Positions 34,754 through 44,370 are shown, numbered from the stretch's first letter. The stretch is DNA of 64,000 nt from CG2-30-46-19 sp034414555 (GCA_034414555.1 DAOUMA010000016.1:171775-235774), one strand, 5' to 3'. Notes: a model not told the origin generated them from the letters alone. Translations and numbers: made by a program.

Positions 34754-35860
34754 ATGGCAAGTAAAGATGAACTGAAATACTGGATAGGTTTTTCCCGGAT
34801 ATCCGGTATTGGCAAGGTCAGGATTTCACAACTAAGAGACCACTTTGGCAATTTGAAGGATGCCTGGAATGCTCCAGCAAGCAAGTTAAAACAAGCAGGC
34901 CTGGATTCACGAAGTGTAAATGCCATAGCTGCCTTACGTCCCAGAATTTCCCTGGATGACGAGGTGGAGAAACTGGAGCGATATAAGGTAAAGGTGCTTA
35001 CCTGTGAAGACTCTTCCTATCCTTCCAGATTAAAGCAGATTTACGACTATCCACCGGTGCTTTATGTTCGGGGCAACTTGTTACCAAAGGATGACCCCTA
35101 TCTAGCAGTAGTGGGTACACGTAAGCCCACGGTATATGGCCGACAGGTAACCGAGGAAATCGTAGCTGACCTGGTGCGTAGCAAAATCACAATCGTCAGC
35201 GGTTTGGCTAGAGGAATTGATTCCATAGCCCATCGCACAACATTAGATAGCGGTGGCGAGACTATTGCTGTTTTTGCCTCGGGCTTAGATATCGTCTACC
35301 CTGCTGACAATGCTAAACTAGCTCAGGATATTATGGCGCACGGTGCCTTGATAAGCGAGTATCCCCTGGGTGTCAGACCAAAAGCGGATAACTTTCCCCA
35401 GCGTAATCGAATTATGAGTGGTTTAAGTCTCGGTGTGCTGGTAATAGAGGCTGGCGAGAGAAGCGGAGCTTTAATCACTGCTCACCAGGCAGTAGAACAA
35501 AACAGAGATGTTTTTGCTATTCCCGGCAGCATTCTTTCCCCGAACAGCAGAGGAACTAACCATCTTATACAGGAAGGAGCTAAGTTAGTTTGCAATTGTA
35601 ATGATATTCTGGAGGAGCTGAATCCAACAGCGATGGCGCAGCAACTGGAAATCAAGGAATTCCTACCTGCCAATGAGAAAGAATCCCAGGTGTTAACTCA
35701 ACTGACTTCCGAGCCGAATCACATAGACGAGATTTGCCGGCATAGTGGTTTAACCATGCCCGAAGTAAGCAGTACACTGGCTATGCTGGAACTAAAAGGA
35801 ATAGCCAAGCAAGTTGGAAATATGAATTATGTGCTTAGTAGTAGAGTAGGTAAAGAGTAA
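34754..35860 (+). CDS. dprA: DNA-processing protein DprA
   Basis: A 368-residue DprA/Smf. N-terminal HhH-like segment (GFSRISGIGKVRISQLRDHFG), Rossmann fold with VVGTRKPTVYGR, IVSGLARGIDSIAHRT, GLDIVYPADN, RNRIMSGLSLGVLVIEAGERSGA and IPGSILSPNSRGTNHLI, and a C-terminal winged-helix (HIDEICRHSGLTMPEV). It loads RecA on incoming single-stranded DNA in transformation. I take the ATG at 34754; an upstream TTG at 34712 would add 14 unlikely residues. Followed by topA after three bases, a common pair. Confidence 0.94.
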   Translation: MASKDELKYWIGFSRISGIGKVRISQLRDHFGNLKDAWNAPASKLKQAGLDSRSVNAIAALRPRISLDDEVEKLERYKVKVLTCEDSSYPSRLKQIYDYPPVLYVRGNLLPKDDPYLAVVGTRKPTVYGRQVTEEIVADLVRSKITIVSGLARGIDSIAHRTTLDSGGETIAVFASGLDIVYPADNAKLAQDIMAHGALISEYPLGVRPKADNFPQRNRIMSGLSLGVLVIEAGERSGALITAHQAVEQNRDVFAIPGSILSPNSRGTNHLIQEGAKLVCNCNDILEELNPTAMAQQLEIKEFLPANEKESQVLTQLTSEPNHIDEICRHSGLTMPEVSSTLAMLELKGIAKQVGNMNYVLSSRVGKE

Positions 35861-35863
35861 ACT

Positions 35864-37999
35864 ATGGCAACTAAACTGGTTATCGTGGAATCACCTGCCA
35901 AGGCAAGAACACTCAACAGAATACTGGGACGCGGCTATACAGTCAAGGCATCACTGGGACATGTTCGTGATTTACCCAAGTCAAGCCTGGGCGTGGATAT
36001 TGACCAGGACTTCAGCCCCGAATACGTCATTCTGCCGGGAAAAAGGAAAATAATCCGTGAGCTCAAGGATACGGCTCATAAGGCCAGCTCTGTGTATTTA
36101 GCCACCGACCCTGACCGTGAAGGAGAGGCGATCTCCTGGCATTTGATTAAGGCAGCTGAGCTGGATAGAAACAATTCTCCGGTTCACCGTGTCGTGTTTC
36201 ACGAAGTAACCGAAGAGGCAATCCGAAAGGCGTTCAAAAAAACCCGCACTATTGATATGAACCTGGTTAATGCCCAACAAGCAAGACGCATCCTGGATAG
36301 GCTTGTTGGCTATAAGTTAAGTCCGCTGCTGTGGAGAAAGGTGCAGCGGGGGCTATCTGCTGGCAGAGTCCAATCGGTAGCAGTCAAGATGGTCGTTGAT
36401 CGCGAACGAAAAATCCAGAGCTTTACACCCGAGGAATATTGGAGCATTGAAGTTGAATTGGCTCCTCAAGAGAAACAAGCAAGCTTTAAAGCCGAGCTTA
36501 TTGCTTTGCTCGATGGCACTAAATTAAACATCCACAATGAACAAGAATCGAAAGGGATTGTTGCCCGCCTGGAAAAGTCTAAATACCAGGTTAGCAGTGT
36601 TCAAACCAAGCAGGTAGCTCACCAGCCAGCTCCGCCATTCATAACCAGCACCCTGCAACAGGAGGCATGGAGAAAGTTACACTTCACCGCTAAACATACC
36701 ATGGCGATTGCTCAACAACTGTATGAAGGTTTACCTCTGGCTTCGGAAGGCTCGGTGGGGCTTATTACCTATATGCGCACCGACTCCACTCACGTTGCCC
36801 CCTCTGCTCTGGCGGAGGCAAGAAGCTTCATCGATAAAAAATATGGAGCGAGCTTTCTTCCCTCAAAGGCACGCGTTTTTGCCAAGAAGACAAAATGGGC
36901 CCAGGAAGCACATGAAGCAATTCGCCCTACCAAAGTTGCCCGCCAACCGGATGATGTCAAGCCTTTCCTTGATTCAAGCCAGGCCAGGCTTTATGAACTC
37001 ATCTGGAAGCGTTTTGTAGCCAGCCAAATGTCACCCGCTTTATACGACACCATGACCATGGAAATAGAGGCGACGGTGCCAAAGAGCAAGGACGGTTACC
37101 TGCTTAAAGCAGCCAGTTCATCTATGAGATTCCCCGGCTTCACGACTGTTTATAGCGAAGGAAAAGATGAGAGTGATAAAAAGGAGATACCTACTTCACT
37201 GCCTGAGTTGGAGACTGGCGACAGGTTAAGATATATAGCTACTTTCCCAGAGCAGCATTTCACGCAGCCACCGGCCCGGTATACTGAAGCTACGCTGATA
37301 AAGGCATTGGAGCAAGAGGGCATTGGGCGTCCTAGCACCTATGCTCCCATTTTAACTACTATCCAGGAAAGACAGTATGTCCACAAGCTGGATGGGCGAT
37401 TTCACCCTGACGAACTAGGGATAGTGGTTAATGATATTTTATGTCAACATTTCCCTAAAATAGTGGAAAACAAATTTACAGCACAAATGGAACAAAATCT
37501 CGATGAAATAGCCCAGGGAAAGAAAGACTGGGTAGCCGTGCTACACGCTTTTTACTTCCCCTTCGAGGATATGCTGCAGCAGGCATCAGCTAATATGACC
37601 AAAGTTAAGGTAGTGGAGATGACCGAACAGAAATGTCCCAATTGCGACCGCCCTATGGTGATAAGAGTAGGGCGATTCGGCAAATTTCTTGCTTGTAGCG
37701 GATACCCCGAATGTAAAACAACGATGCCATTTTTAGTCAAAACGGGTGTCCCCTGCCCTCAATGTGGAGGTGAACTAGTGCGGAGGATTGGCAAACATAA
37801 GAAGGTCTTTTATGGGTGCAGTAACTATCCTAAATGCCAATTCATCACAAATAGCAAACCGATACCACAGCCTTGCCCCCAATGTGGAAAGCTTTTAGTG
37901 GCATATAAAGAAGACGAGGCAAAGTGTGTTGCTTGTAGGTGCACCGTGAAATTATCTGAATTGAATATAAATAAAGAGAAAGTAGAGGTAACTTCATGA
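35864..37999 (+). CDS. topA: DNA topoisomerase I
   Basis: A 711-residue type IA topoisomerase. The TOPRIM domain (VIVESPAKARTL, LATDPDREGEAISWHL) is followed by SAGRVQSVAVKMVVDRE, the active-site Tyr in GLITYMRTDST (about 304), and a C-terminal tail with zinc-finger repeats (CPNCDRPMV...CSGYPEC, CPQCGGELV...CSNYPKC, CPQCGKLLV...CVAC). It relaxes negative supercoils. Four-base overlap with aroQ. Confidence 0.97.
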   Translation: MATKLVIVESPAKARTLNRILGRGYTVKASLGHVRDLPKSSLGVDIDQDFSPEYVILPGKRKIIRELKDTAHKASSVYLATDPDREGEAISWHLIKAAELDRNNSPVHRVVFHEVTEEAIRKAFKKTRTIDMNLVNAQQARRILDRLVGYKLSPLLWRKVQRGLSAGRVQSVAVKMVVDRERKIQSFTPEEYWSIEVELAPQEKQASFKAELIALLDGTKLNIHNEQESKGIVARLEKSKYQVSSVQTKQVAHQPAPPFITSTLQQEAWRKLHFTAKHTMAIAQQLYEGLPLASEGSVGLITYMRTDSTHVAPSALAEARSFIDKKYGASFLPSKARVFAKKTKWAQEAHEAIRPTKVARQPDDVKPFLDSSQARLYELIWKRFVASQMSPALYDTMTMEIEATVPKSKDGYLLKAASSSMRFPGFTTVYSEGKDESDKKEIPTSLPELETGDRLRYIATFPEQHFTQPPARYTEATLIKALEQEGIGRPSTYAPILTTIQERQYVHKLDGRFHPDELGIVVNDILCQHFPKIVENKFTAQMEQNLDEIAQGKKDWVAVLHAFYFPFEDMLQQASANMTKVKVVEMTEQKCPNCDRPMVIRVGRFGKFLACSGYPECKTTMPFLVKTGVPCPQCGGELVRRIGKHKKVFYGCSNYPKCQFITNSKPIPQPCPQCGKLLVAYKEDEAKCVACRCTVKLSELNINKEKVEVTS

Positions 38000-38436
38000 A
38001 AATTTTAATTATCAATGGTCCAAACCTAAATATGCTGGGAAAGCGAGATAAGGCAACTTATGGGAGAAAGACTTTGGCTGAGATTGATTCTGTGCTTAAA
38101 AAACAGGGAGAAAAGTTGGATGCAGAAATAACTTCCTTCCAGTCTAATAGCGAAGGAGCATTGGTTGATTTTATTCAACAGCAGTCAAGCTCAGCCGATG
38201 GAATAATCATTAACCCTGGGGCTCTTACGCATTATGGTTTTTCCTTGCGGGATGCCCTGGCGGATTCTGGGCTCCCAATCATCGAAGTTCACTTATCTAA
38301 CATTTATGCGCGGGAAGATTGGAGAGCTGAATCGGTGATAGCCCCTATAGCTAAAGGGCAGATAAGCGGGTTGGGTTGGCAAGGGTACATCGTTGCGCTA
38401 CAAGCCCTGGTAGCCGAGCTCAAGGGAGAAAGGTGA
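37996..38436 (+). CDS. aroQ: 3-dehydroquinate dehydratase, type II
   Basis: A 146-residue type II dehydroquinase of the shikimate pathway. Seen: INGPNLNMLGKRDKATYG (catalytic Tyr about 24), FQSNSEGALVDFI, INPGALTHYGFSLRDAL, VHLSNIYAREDWR with the catalytic His. Other shikimate genes are far away at 53-58.8 kb. It overlaps topA by four bases and the next gene by four (GTGA). Confidence 0.96.
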   Translation: MKILIINGPNLNMLGKRDKATYGRKTLAEIDSVLKKQGEKLDAEITSFQSNSEGALVDFIQQQSSSADGIIINPGALTHYGFSLRDALADSGLPIIEVHLSNIYAREDWRAESVIAPIAKGQISGLGWQGYIVALQALVAELKGER

Positions 38437-39545
38437 GGATAGGTCGATTACAGAAGCTTCGTCTTGCGATTGCTCACCAAAGCTTGGATGCCCTTTTAGT
38501 TTCAAAAACGGAGAATTATCGCTATCTCTCCGGGTTTACCGGTTCCTCAGGATGGTTGCTCATTTCTGATAACCAGGCTATTCTGGCTGCTGATTTTCGC
38601 TACACTGAACAAGCTAAAAAAGAAGCTTCTCAGTTCAACGTCATCCAGATTAAGGGTGATTTGAATGACTGGCTTCCGGAATTAGCATCTGAATTTGGAT
38701 GGCAGAAATTGGGCTTTGAAGCAAACTCCGTCCCTTTCGCTGTTTACCAGCATGTTAGCAAAGCGATAAAAACAGGAAAATTTAAGCTGGAGCTTATTCC
38801 CACCACGGATTTGGTGGAAAATCTACGCTCGATAAAGGGGAAAGATGAGTTGGAACTCATCACTAAAGCTGTGAATTTAACCGACACCGTTTTCGCCCAA
38901 ATTAAATCGAATATCAAGCCAGGCATCACCGAAAAAGAGGCAGCATGGGAAATAGAAAAACATCTGCGAGAAACTGGGAGTGATGGAATAGCCTTTGACA
39001 TCATTGTAGCCTCGGGACCAAACTCAGCCTTGCCCCATGCTAAGCCTACAGACAAGGTAATTTGTGCTAATGAACCGGTGCTCATTGACATGGGGGCTAA
39101 GCTTGATGGGTACTACAGTGATTTTAGCCGCACTTTATGCTTCGGCAAACCTGATAAAATGCTCACCGAGGTTTATAATATTGTTTTGAGGTCACAGCTC
39201 ACCGCTATAGAAGGAATCAAAACCGGTATGACAGCTAACAAGGCAGACAAATTAGCCAGAGATGTTATTGAACAGGCAGGTTATGGAGATGCCTTCGGGC
39301 ATGGTTTGGGACATGGCATCGGACTGGAGGTTCATGAATGCCCAGCGCTCGGCCCCCACTCCCCTGACCTGCTCACGGATGGGATGGTTTTTACCGTAGA
39401 GCCAGGAATTTATATTCCGGGATGGGGAGGCGTTAGAATCGAAGATGTAGTCAGCCTGCAGGAAGGTAAAGCCAGGGTGCTTACCAGGTCAGAAAAAGCT
39501 AGTGCTCAGCTTTCAGCGATCAGAAAGCTGACGACTGAAATTTGA
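38433..39545 (+). CDS. Xaa-Pro aminopeptidase/dipeptidase (M24 family)
   Basis: About 370 residues from the GTG at 38433, which has AAGGGAG upstream and overlaps the aroQ stop; a longer upstream frame inside aroQ is not supported. N-terminal creatinase-like domain (DALLVSKTENYRYLSGFTG) and C-terminal M24 pita-bread domain with the metal ligands in DMGAKLDGYYSDFSRT, GHGLGHGIGLEVHE and FTVEPGIYIPGWGG...RIED. Removes or cleaves residues next to proline; gene order aroQ-M24 peptidase-efp is a frequent bacterial arrangement. Confidence 0.94.
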   Translation: MRIGRLQKLRLAIAHQSLDALLVSKTENYRYLSGFTGSSGWLLISDNQAILAADFRYTEQAKKEASQFNVIQIKGDLNDWLPELASEFGWQKLGFEANSVPFAVYQHVSKAIKTGKFKLELIPTTDLVENLRSIKGKDELELITKAVNLTDTVFAQIKSNIKPGITEKEAAWEIEKHLRETGSDGIAFDIIVASGPNSALPHAKPTDKVICANEPVLIDMGAKLDGYYSDFSRTLCFGKPDKMLTEVYNIVLRSQLTAIEGIKTGMTANKADKLARDVIEQAGYGDAFGHGLGHGIGLEVHECPALGPHSPDLLTDGMVFTVEPGIYIPGWGGVRIEDVVSLQEGKARVLTRSEKASAQLSAIRKLTTEI

Positions 39546-39724
39546 GAGGTTTAGTAGTGAAAGACTTCAGAAGCTTAAAAGTATGGCAAAGGAGCCATGA
39601 ATTGGTATTATCTGTACATAAGGCTACGCTATCCTTTCCTAAATATGAAGGATTGAATAATCAGGCAATGGAAGTGAAACGCATGCTTACAGGATTTATT
39701 CAAAAACTGAACACTGATGGCTGA
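39542..39724 (+). pseudogene. Four-helix bundle protein (23S rRNA intervening-sequence type), internally deleted
   Basis: The 60-residue frame starts like the four-helix bundle/IVS family (VKDFRSLKVWQRSHELVLSV, then KATLSFPKYEGL) and jumps to that family's C-terminal segment (EVKRMLTGFIQKLN), so about 60 central residues are missing. This is a remnant. The sequence after it (CTGACAACTGAATG) is of the repetitive intergenic type. Wedged between the M24 peptidase and efp. Confidence 0.7.
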
Positions 39725-39762
39725 CAACTGAATGCTTACATAGAAGCAATGGAGGTCATTAC

Positions 39763-40323
39763 ATGATAGACGCAGGAGAACTCAGGAAGGGAATAGCTCT
39801 AGAGCTGGATGGTAATATCTACCAAATTGTAGAGTATCAGCACGTTAAGATGCAGCAAAGGAAACCTGTGATTAAATTGAAACTCCGTGATGTCCGCACT
39901 GGTAATATCACAGAACGGAATTTCCAGTCTAATGACAAATTCAAGCCTGTCGTTCTCGAACTTCGTCCCGTTCAGTATCTTTATAACGAGAGTGACCTCT
40001 ATTACTTCATGGACACGAAGAACTATGAGCAAACGGTGCTAACTGCGAACCAGGTGGGTGATGGCTTGCACTATCTTAAAGAAGGAATGAATCTAGAGAT
40101 TTTGACCGGTAAAGATATGGCAATAAGCATAGAGCTACCTGCTATGGTAGAGCTTCAGGTTGTAGCAACAGAGCCCGGGTTCAAGGGCGATACCGCTACC
40201 GGGGGTAGCAAGCCGGCAAAGCTCGAAACAGGCATCAATGTTCAAGTCCCCCTGTTTATCAATGTGGGTGATATCATTAAGGTTGATACCCGCAGTGGCG
40301 AATATCTGGAGAAGGCAAGCTAG
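39763..40323 (+). CDS. efp: Elongation factor P
   Basis: A 186-residue EF-P with all three beta-barrel domains (MIDAGELRKGIALELDG; YYFMDTKNYEQ; TEPGFKGDTATGGSKPAKLETG; the terminal VGDIIKVDTRSGEYLEKA). EF-P relieves ribosome stalling at polyproline. The domain I tip, normally PGKG with the modified Lys or Arg, reads KMQQRKPV here, so the usual Lys34 position is Gln. The PHP gene begins right after its stop. Confidence 0.95.
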   Translation: MIDAGELRKGIALELDGNIYQIVEYQHVKMQQRKPVIKLKLRDVRTGNITERNFQSNDKFKPVVLELRPVQYLYNESDLYYFMDTKNYEQTVLTANQVGDGLHYLKEGMNLEILTGKDMAISIELPAMVELQVVATEPGFKGDTATGGSKPAKLETGINVQVPLFINVGDIIKVDTRSGEYLEKAS

Positions 40324-40971
40324 GTGCTCAAGGCTGATTTACATGTTCATACTTACTATTCCCTGGATTGCGGCACACCTTTAGATAAGATAGTAACTCG
40401 TTGCCTGCAGCTAGGCATCAATTGTGTTGCCATAGCCGACCATCACAGCATCGCTGGTGCCTTAAAGTTGAAAGAGAGTGCTCCGTTCAAAGTCATCGTT
40501 GCTGAGGAAGTTATGACACCCCTGGGTGAATTGATGGGATTGTTCCTCACTGAGGAAATCCCTCGGGGATTATCTGCCCAGGAAACAATCACCCGAATTA
40601 AGAGCCAGGGTGGACTAGTTAACATACCTCACCCATTTGGTCATCTACCCTGGCAGAGCGATAAGTTACTATCTCAGGAAATTCTATCCCAGGTTGACCT
40701 CATCGAGGTATTCAACTCGCGTGTTCCTTCCCCAAATAGCGATGCTAAAGCTTTGGAGTTAGCTTCCAAGTATGGATTACCCACCAGCGCTGGAAGCGAT
40801 GCTCATACCATCCGTGAGATTGGCAGGGCTTATGTGGAAATGCCCGAATTTAATGGCCCTGAAGATTTCTTAGACTGCCTAGTCCAGGGTAAAATATTTG
40901 GGCAAAAATCAAGTTCCCTAGTTCATCTTGTCAGTGCCTGGTGGAAGATAAGGAAGAGGGTGCGTTCTTAA
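40324..40971 (+). CDS. PHP-domain phosphoesterase
   Basis: A 215-residue PHP protein: DLHVHTYYSLDCG (metal ligands), IADHHSIAGAL, the acidic VIVAEEVMTPLGE, IPHPFG and the terminal AGSDAHTIREIG. This is the full PHP ligand set. Enzymes of this type hydrolyse phosphoesters such as 3',5'-nucleotides or histidinol phosphate. Starts at GTG immediately after efp. It shares one base with the following gene. Confidence 0.9.
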   Translation: MLKADLHVHTYYSLDCGTPLDKIVTRCLQLGINCVAIADHHSIAGALKLKESAPFKVIVAEEVMTPLGELMGLFLTEEIPRGLSAQETITRIKSQGGLVNIPHPFGHLPWQSDKLLSQEILSQVDLIEVFNSRVPSPNSDAKALELASKYGLPTSAGSDAHTIREIGRAYVEMPEFNGPEDFLDCLVQGKIFGQKSSSLVHLVSAWWKIRKRVRS

Positions 40972-41726
40972 TGAATATTGGCTGGTTTTCTACCGGAAGG
41001 GACGAAGCTGCTCGGCAGCTTTTACAGGCTGTGCAGGAAAGCATCTATGCCGGTGAAATTAAGGCGAAAATCAGCTTTGTTTTCAGCAATCGTGAGCCAG
41101 GAGAGTCGAAGGAAAGCGACCTATTTTTTCAGCTAGTCCACAGCTATAATTTGCCGTTAATTTATCTTTCACATAAAAAGTTCAAAACAGCAAACGGCAC
41201 GAAAGATTGGCGTATCAAATATGATAGAGAGGTAATGAGCAAAATTGGGAAATTTTCCCCCGACCTCTGTGTCCTCGCTGGTTACATGCTCATCGTGGGA
41301 GAGGAAATGTGTCAAAGATATAATATGATTAATCTTCATCCCGCGCCCCCAGGCGGACCTAAAGGCAGCTGGCAAGAGGTAATCTGGCAATTAATAGAAA
41401 ACAAGTCTGACAAAGCAGGAGCAATGATGCATTTAGTGACTCCAAAATTGGATGAAGGTTCTGTGGTGGCATATTGCCTGTTTTCTATTGTGGATGAACC
41501 ATTCCGAGAATATTGGCAAAAGGGTGATAAACAGAAATTGTTCCACCTTATTCGCCAGCATGAGCTTGTCCGTGAATTTCCCCTCATCATTTCCACGCTG
41601 AAGGCTTTCAGTGAAAAGCAAATAGGCATCAAAGATGGTAAGGTAGTTGATGATAAGGGAAAGTTCATCGAGGGATATGACCTCAGTGACGCAGTAAACC
41701 TAGCAACGTCAGCGATATTAAAATGA
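40971..41726 (+). CDS. Formyltransferase-fold protein (PurN-like)
   Basis: A 251-residue protein, starting at the ATG that overlaps the PHP stop. The N-terminus FSTGRDEAARQLLQAV and FVFSNREPGESKESD recall GAR transformylase, with the catalytic region NLHPAPPGGPKGSWQEVIW (the N-H-P motif) and TPKLDEGSVVAY with the Asp. PurN transfers a formyl group from 10-formyl-THF in purine synthesis, but this protein is diverged and sits with PHP, HAD and PfkB genes, so a different formyl acceptor is possible. Confidence 0.83.
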   Translation: MNIGWFSTGRDEAARQLLQAVQESIYAGEIKAKISFVFSNREPGESKESDLFFQLVHSYNLPLIYLSHKKFKTANGTKDWRIKYDREVMSKIGKFSPDLCVLAGYMLIVGEEMCQRYNMINLHPAPPGGPKGSWQEVIWQLIENKSDKAGAMMHLVTPKLDEGSVVAYCLFSIVDEPFREYWQKGDKQKLFHLIRQHELVREFPLIISTLKAFSEKQIGIKDGKVVDDKGKFIEGYDLSDAVNLATSAILK

Positions 41727-42718
41727 ATCTGATATGTTTTGACCTTGAAGGACCTCTAGCTCCCCAGGACAACGCTTATGACTTAATGAAGTTATTCCCT
41801 AGCGGAGACAAGATTTTCGAAGTCATCAGCAAGTATGATGATTTACTGACCCTTGAAGGTAGAGAAAACTATGAGCCGGGAGACACTTTAGCTCTTATCG
41901 TTCCCTTCCTTGCTTATCATGGTATCAAAGAAGAACAGATTGGCATTATGGGACAGCGAGCTGCCCTGACTCCCGGAGCGTCCGAACTTATCTCCAAACT
42001 CAAAATGCACGGATGGCAGGTTTTCTGTGCCAGTACCAGCTACGAGCAGTACGCTATGGGTATTGTCCAAAGGCTGGGGATTCCTGTTTCAAACATAGCC
42101 TGCACCTCTTTCCCCCTAAACCGGATTTCTCAATTACTGAGCCAAGACGACCGTACCTTGCTAGCGCAGATGGAGAAACAAATTATAAGCCTCTCCCCTA
42201 TGCTCGATGACGACGCTATAAAGGAATTGCTTGACCATTTTTATTGGCAGGAACTGCCTCAGAAGCATTCAGCAGTCAGCAGTCAGTTATCTGAGGTGAA
42301 ACCGATGGGCGGAAACCGAAAGGTGAAAGCATTGGAGCACTTCGCCACAAAAATGGGAGAATCCCTTTCTCACTGGGTAGTTGTGGGAGACAGCATCACT
42401 GATTTCAAGATGCTTCAAGCTGTAGACAACGCCGGGGGCTTAGCCATTTCCTTTAACGCCAATGAGTATGCCCTACCCTACTCTACCATGAGCTTAGCAT
42501 CTACCAGGCTTGATGATTTATGGATAATATTAGAAACCTGGAATAAAGGAAATCGAAGCACGGTGGAGAAAATAGTTAAGGAAAAGGAGGAAATTGGAGG
42601 CAAAGGCAATCGAGGATATTTCCACTGGCTGGCTGGAGTTAATGATATAACTCAACCTCTGGAAATCCATAACAGGATACGGCGTTTGGTTAGAAAAGAA
42701 GCGGCCAAACTTGGTTAG
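41723..42718 (+). CDS. HAD-superfamily phosphatase-like protein
   Basis: A 331-residue HAD protein with DLEGPL in place of the DxDxT motif (first acidic residue kept, second Glu), similar to ThrH-type phosphoserine phosphatases. Motif II Ser/Thr is in CASTSYEQYA, the Lys in RKVKALEHF, and motif III WVVVGDSITDFKML. A C-terminal extension of about 80 residues is not part of the core. Overlaps the formyltransferase by four bases. Substrate not known. Confidence 0.83.
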   Translation: MNLICFDLEGPLAPQDNAYDLMKLFPSGDKIFEVISKYDDLLTLEGRENYEPGDTLALIVPFLAYHGIKEEQIGIMGQRAALTPGASELISKLKMHGWQVFCASTSYEQYAMGIVQRLGIPVSNIACTSFPLNRISQLLSQDDRTLLAQMEKQIISLSPMLDDDAIKELLDHFYWQELPQKHSAVSSQLSEVKPMGGNRKVKALEHFATKMGESLSHWVVVGDSITDFKMLQAVDNAGGLAISFNANEYALPYSTMSLASTRLDDLWIILETWNKGNRSTVEKIVKEKEEIGGKGNRGYFHWLAGVNDITQPLEIHNRIRRLVRKEAAKLG

Positions 42719-42722
42719 TATT

Positions 42723-43697
42723 ATGTCAAATATTGCGGTAATTGGATTCGGCGCTTTAAATATGGATTATCTGTATGGGGTAAAACAGACTGTCCTCGAT
42801 GGAGAAGTCTCGATTGACCATATCACGGCAGCTCCTGGTGGTTCAGCAGCTAATACTATTTATGGTTTAGCCAAGCTGGGTGTAAGAACAGGATTCGTTG
42901 GTGCCATAGGGGATGATGAGCAAGGCGAAACCTGCCTTAAAGAGCTTCAGGATATCGGTGTGGATACCACATATATTCGGATTAAGAAGGGTAAGAAGAC
43001 CGGGCTGGCACTATGCATCAGTGATGAACTGGGAAGACGTGCCATTTACGTTCTACCCGGAGCTAACAGCCTGCTTAATTCTCGGGATATAGATGTAAAT
43101 TACCTGAGCCAAGCGGAAATAATCCATTTCTCGTCTTTTGTAGACGAACAGCAATTCAATATTCAAGCTGAATTGCTGGGAAAATTATCAGCCTCAGTTA
43201 AGGTCAGCTTTGCCCCGGGGATGCTCTATGCTGTTAAAGGAATGCAGGTCCTATCTCCTCTGCTCCGAAAAAGCGATATACTATTTATCAATAAAGACGA
43301 AATAGAAAAGCTAACTGGTGAGGATTTCATGTCTGGAGCAAAAAAATGCCTCAAGCAAGGATGTCAAATCATCGTGGTTACTCTGGGCAAGGGATTAACC
43401 CTGGAGCCAGGCAAGGTTATCACTGGCTACATTTGCGATAAAGACCACGAATATAAAGTTGAAGCAGCAGTAGATTTTGGAGGGCAACCTGATAGCACCG
43501 GTGCTGGCGACGCTTTTGCTGCAGGCTTCCTCTTCGGTTTCCGTAAACAATGGAGACTTGATGAGTGCGGACGATTAGGAGACATAATGGCTCATTTTGC
43601 GGTGAGAGAGGTAGGGGCCAGGCAGGGTCTCCCCAACTTGCACACTTTAAAAGAAATGTTTCCTTCAATAACCAACCTTGATGCTGAAGGAGTTTGA
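42723..43697 (+). CDS. PfkB-family carbohydrate/nucleoside kinase
   Basis: About 324 residues from the ATG at 42723. It has the two PfkB signatures: GGSAANTIYGLAKLGVRTGFVG and DSTGAGDAFAAGFLFGF with the catalytic Asp. NKDEIEKLTG is the N-E motif region. Such kinases phosphorylate ribose, fructose-6-P, adenosine or related sugars; the acceptor is not evident. It follows the HAD gene with hardly any gap, so kinase and phosphatase may act on related compounds (inference). Confidence 0.9.
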   Translation: MSNIAVIGFGALNMDYLYGVKQTVLDGEVSIDHITAAPGGSAANTIYGLAKLGVRTGFVGAIGDDEQGETCLKELQDIGVDTTYIRIKKGKKTGLALCISDELGRRAIYVLPGANSLLNSRDIDVNYLSQAEIIHFSSFVDEQQFNIQAELLGKLSASVKVSFAPGMLYAVKGMQVLSPLLRKSDILFINKDEIEKLTGEDFMSGAKKCLKQGCQIIVVTLGKGLTLEPGKVITGYICDKDHEYKVEAAVDFGGQPDSTGAGDAFAAGFLFGFRKQWRLDECGRLGDIMAHFAVREVGARQGLPNLHTLKEMFPSITNLDAEGV

Positions 43698-43745
43698 CTA
43701 CTTTTGAGGAATATTAAAAATTTGGTAACCTAAAGGAAATATGAA

Positions 43746-44366
43746 ATGAAAGTAGAGCTGTTATTCATCACCCCCGAAGCGGAAAAACTGATAGAAACGG
43801 CGGGACGTACGTCTTACCTTTCCTTAGGCAAGCAGGGAAAAGATACTGAAAAGGCATTTATCAGAATGCTAATCAAAAGAGGACATCTCTCTGTGTTAGA
43901 GCATGCCTCCGCCACCTTTAGAATTTCGGGTATATCACGGGCATTCACGCATCAGTTAGTAAGACATAGATTATGCTCCTTTACTCAGCAATCTCAACGA
44001 TATGTAGACGAAAGCAAATTTAATTACATCGAGCCATTGTCGATAAAGAACCACCCTGAGGCTCACTCGGCCTTCGTTGACTTTATGGAAAAAGCCAGAA
44101 AAGCTTATCAGGAGTTACAAAAATTGGGGATTAAGAAGGAAGATGCCAGATTCGTGCTTCCCAATGCTACCGAAAGCCAAATTGTCGTTACCGCAAACCT
44201 CAGGGAGTGGCGTCACATAATTGAGTTGCGAAGCGAACCAGGAGCACAATGGGAAATAAGGGAAGCCGCTATTGAAATTCTAAAAATATTGAAAAAGCAT
44301 GCTCCCACGATATTTGAAGATTTGGAAATAGATAAGGGAAAACCCAGCATAAAAAAGCATCCGTAA
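43746..44366 (+). CDS. thyX: Flavin-dependent thymidylate synthase
   Basis: A 206-residue ThyX. The signature RHRLCSFTQQSQRY is at residues 73-86, with HLSVLEHASATFRI before and FVLPNATESQIVVTANLREW after. It methylates dUMP to dTMP using 5,10-methylene-THF, FAD and NADPH. It ends the plus-strand block and converges on clpP with only four bases between the two genes. Confidence 0.96.
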   Translation: MKVELLFITPEAEKLIETAGRTSYLSLGKQGKDTEKAFIRMLIKRGHLSVLEHASATFRISGISRAFTHQLVRHRLCSFTQQSQRYVDESKFNYIEPLSIKNHPEAHSAFVDFMEKARKAYQELQKLGIKKEDARFVLPNATESQIVVTANLREWRHIIELRSEPGAQWEIREAAIEILKILKKHAPTIFEDLEIDKGKPSIKKHP

Positions 44367-44370
44367 AAGG

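Noticed and set aside
42268..42305. Repeat insertion in the HAD phosphatase (HSAVSSQLS)
   Set aside because: The DNA CAGCAGTCAGCAGTCAG looks like a common repeat, but the protein length around it seems normal, so it may be native sequence.
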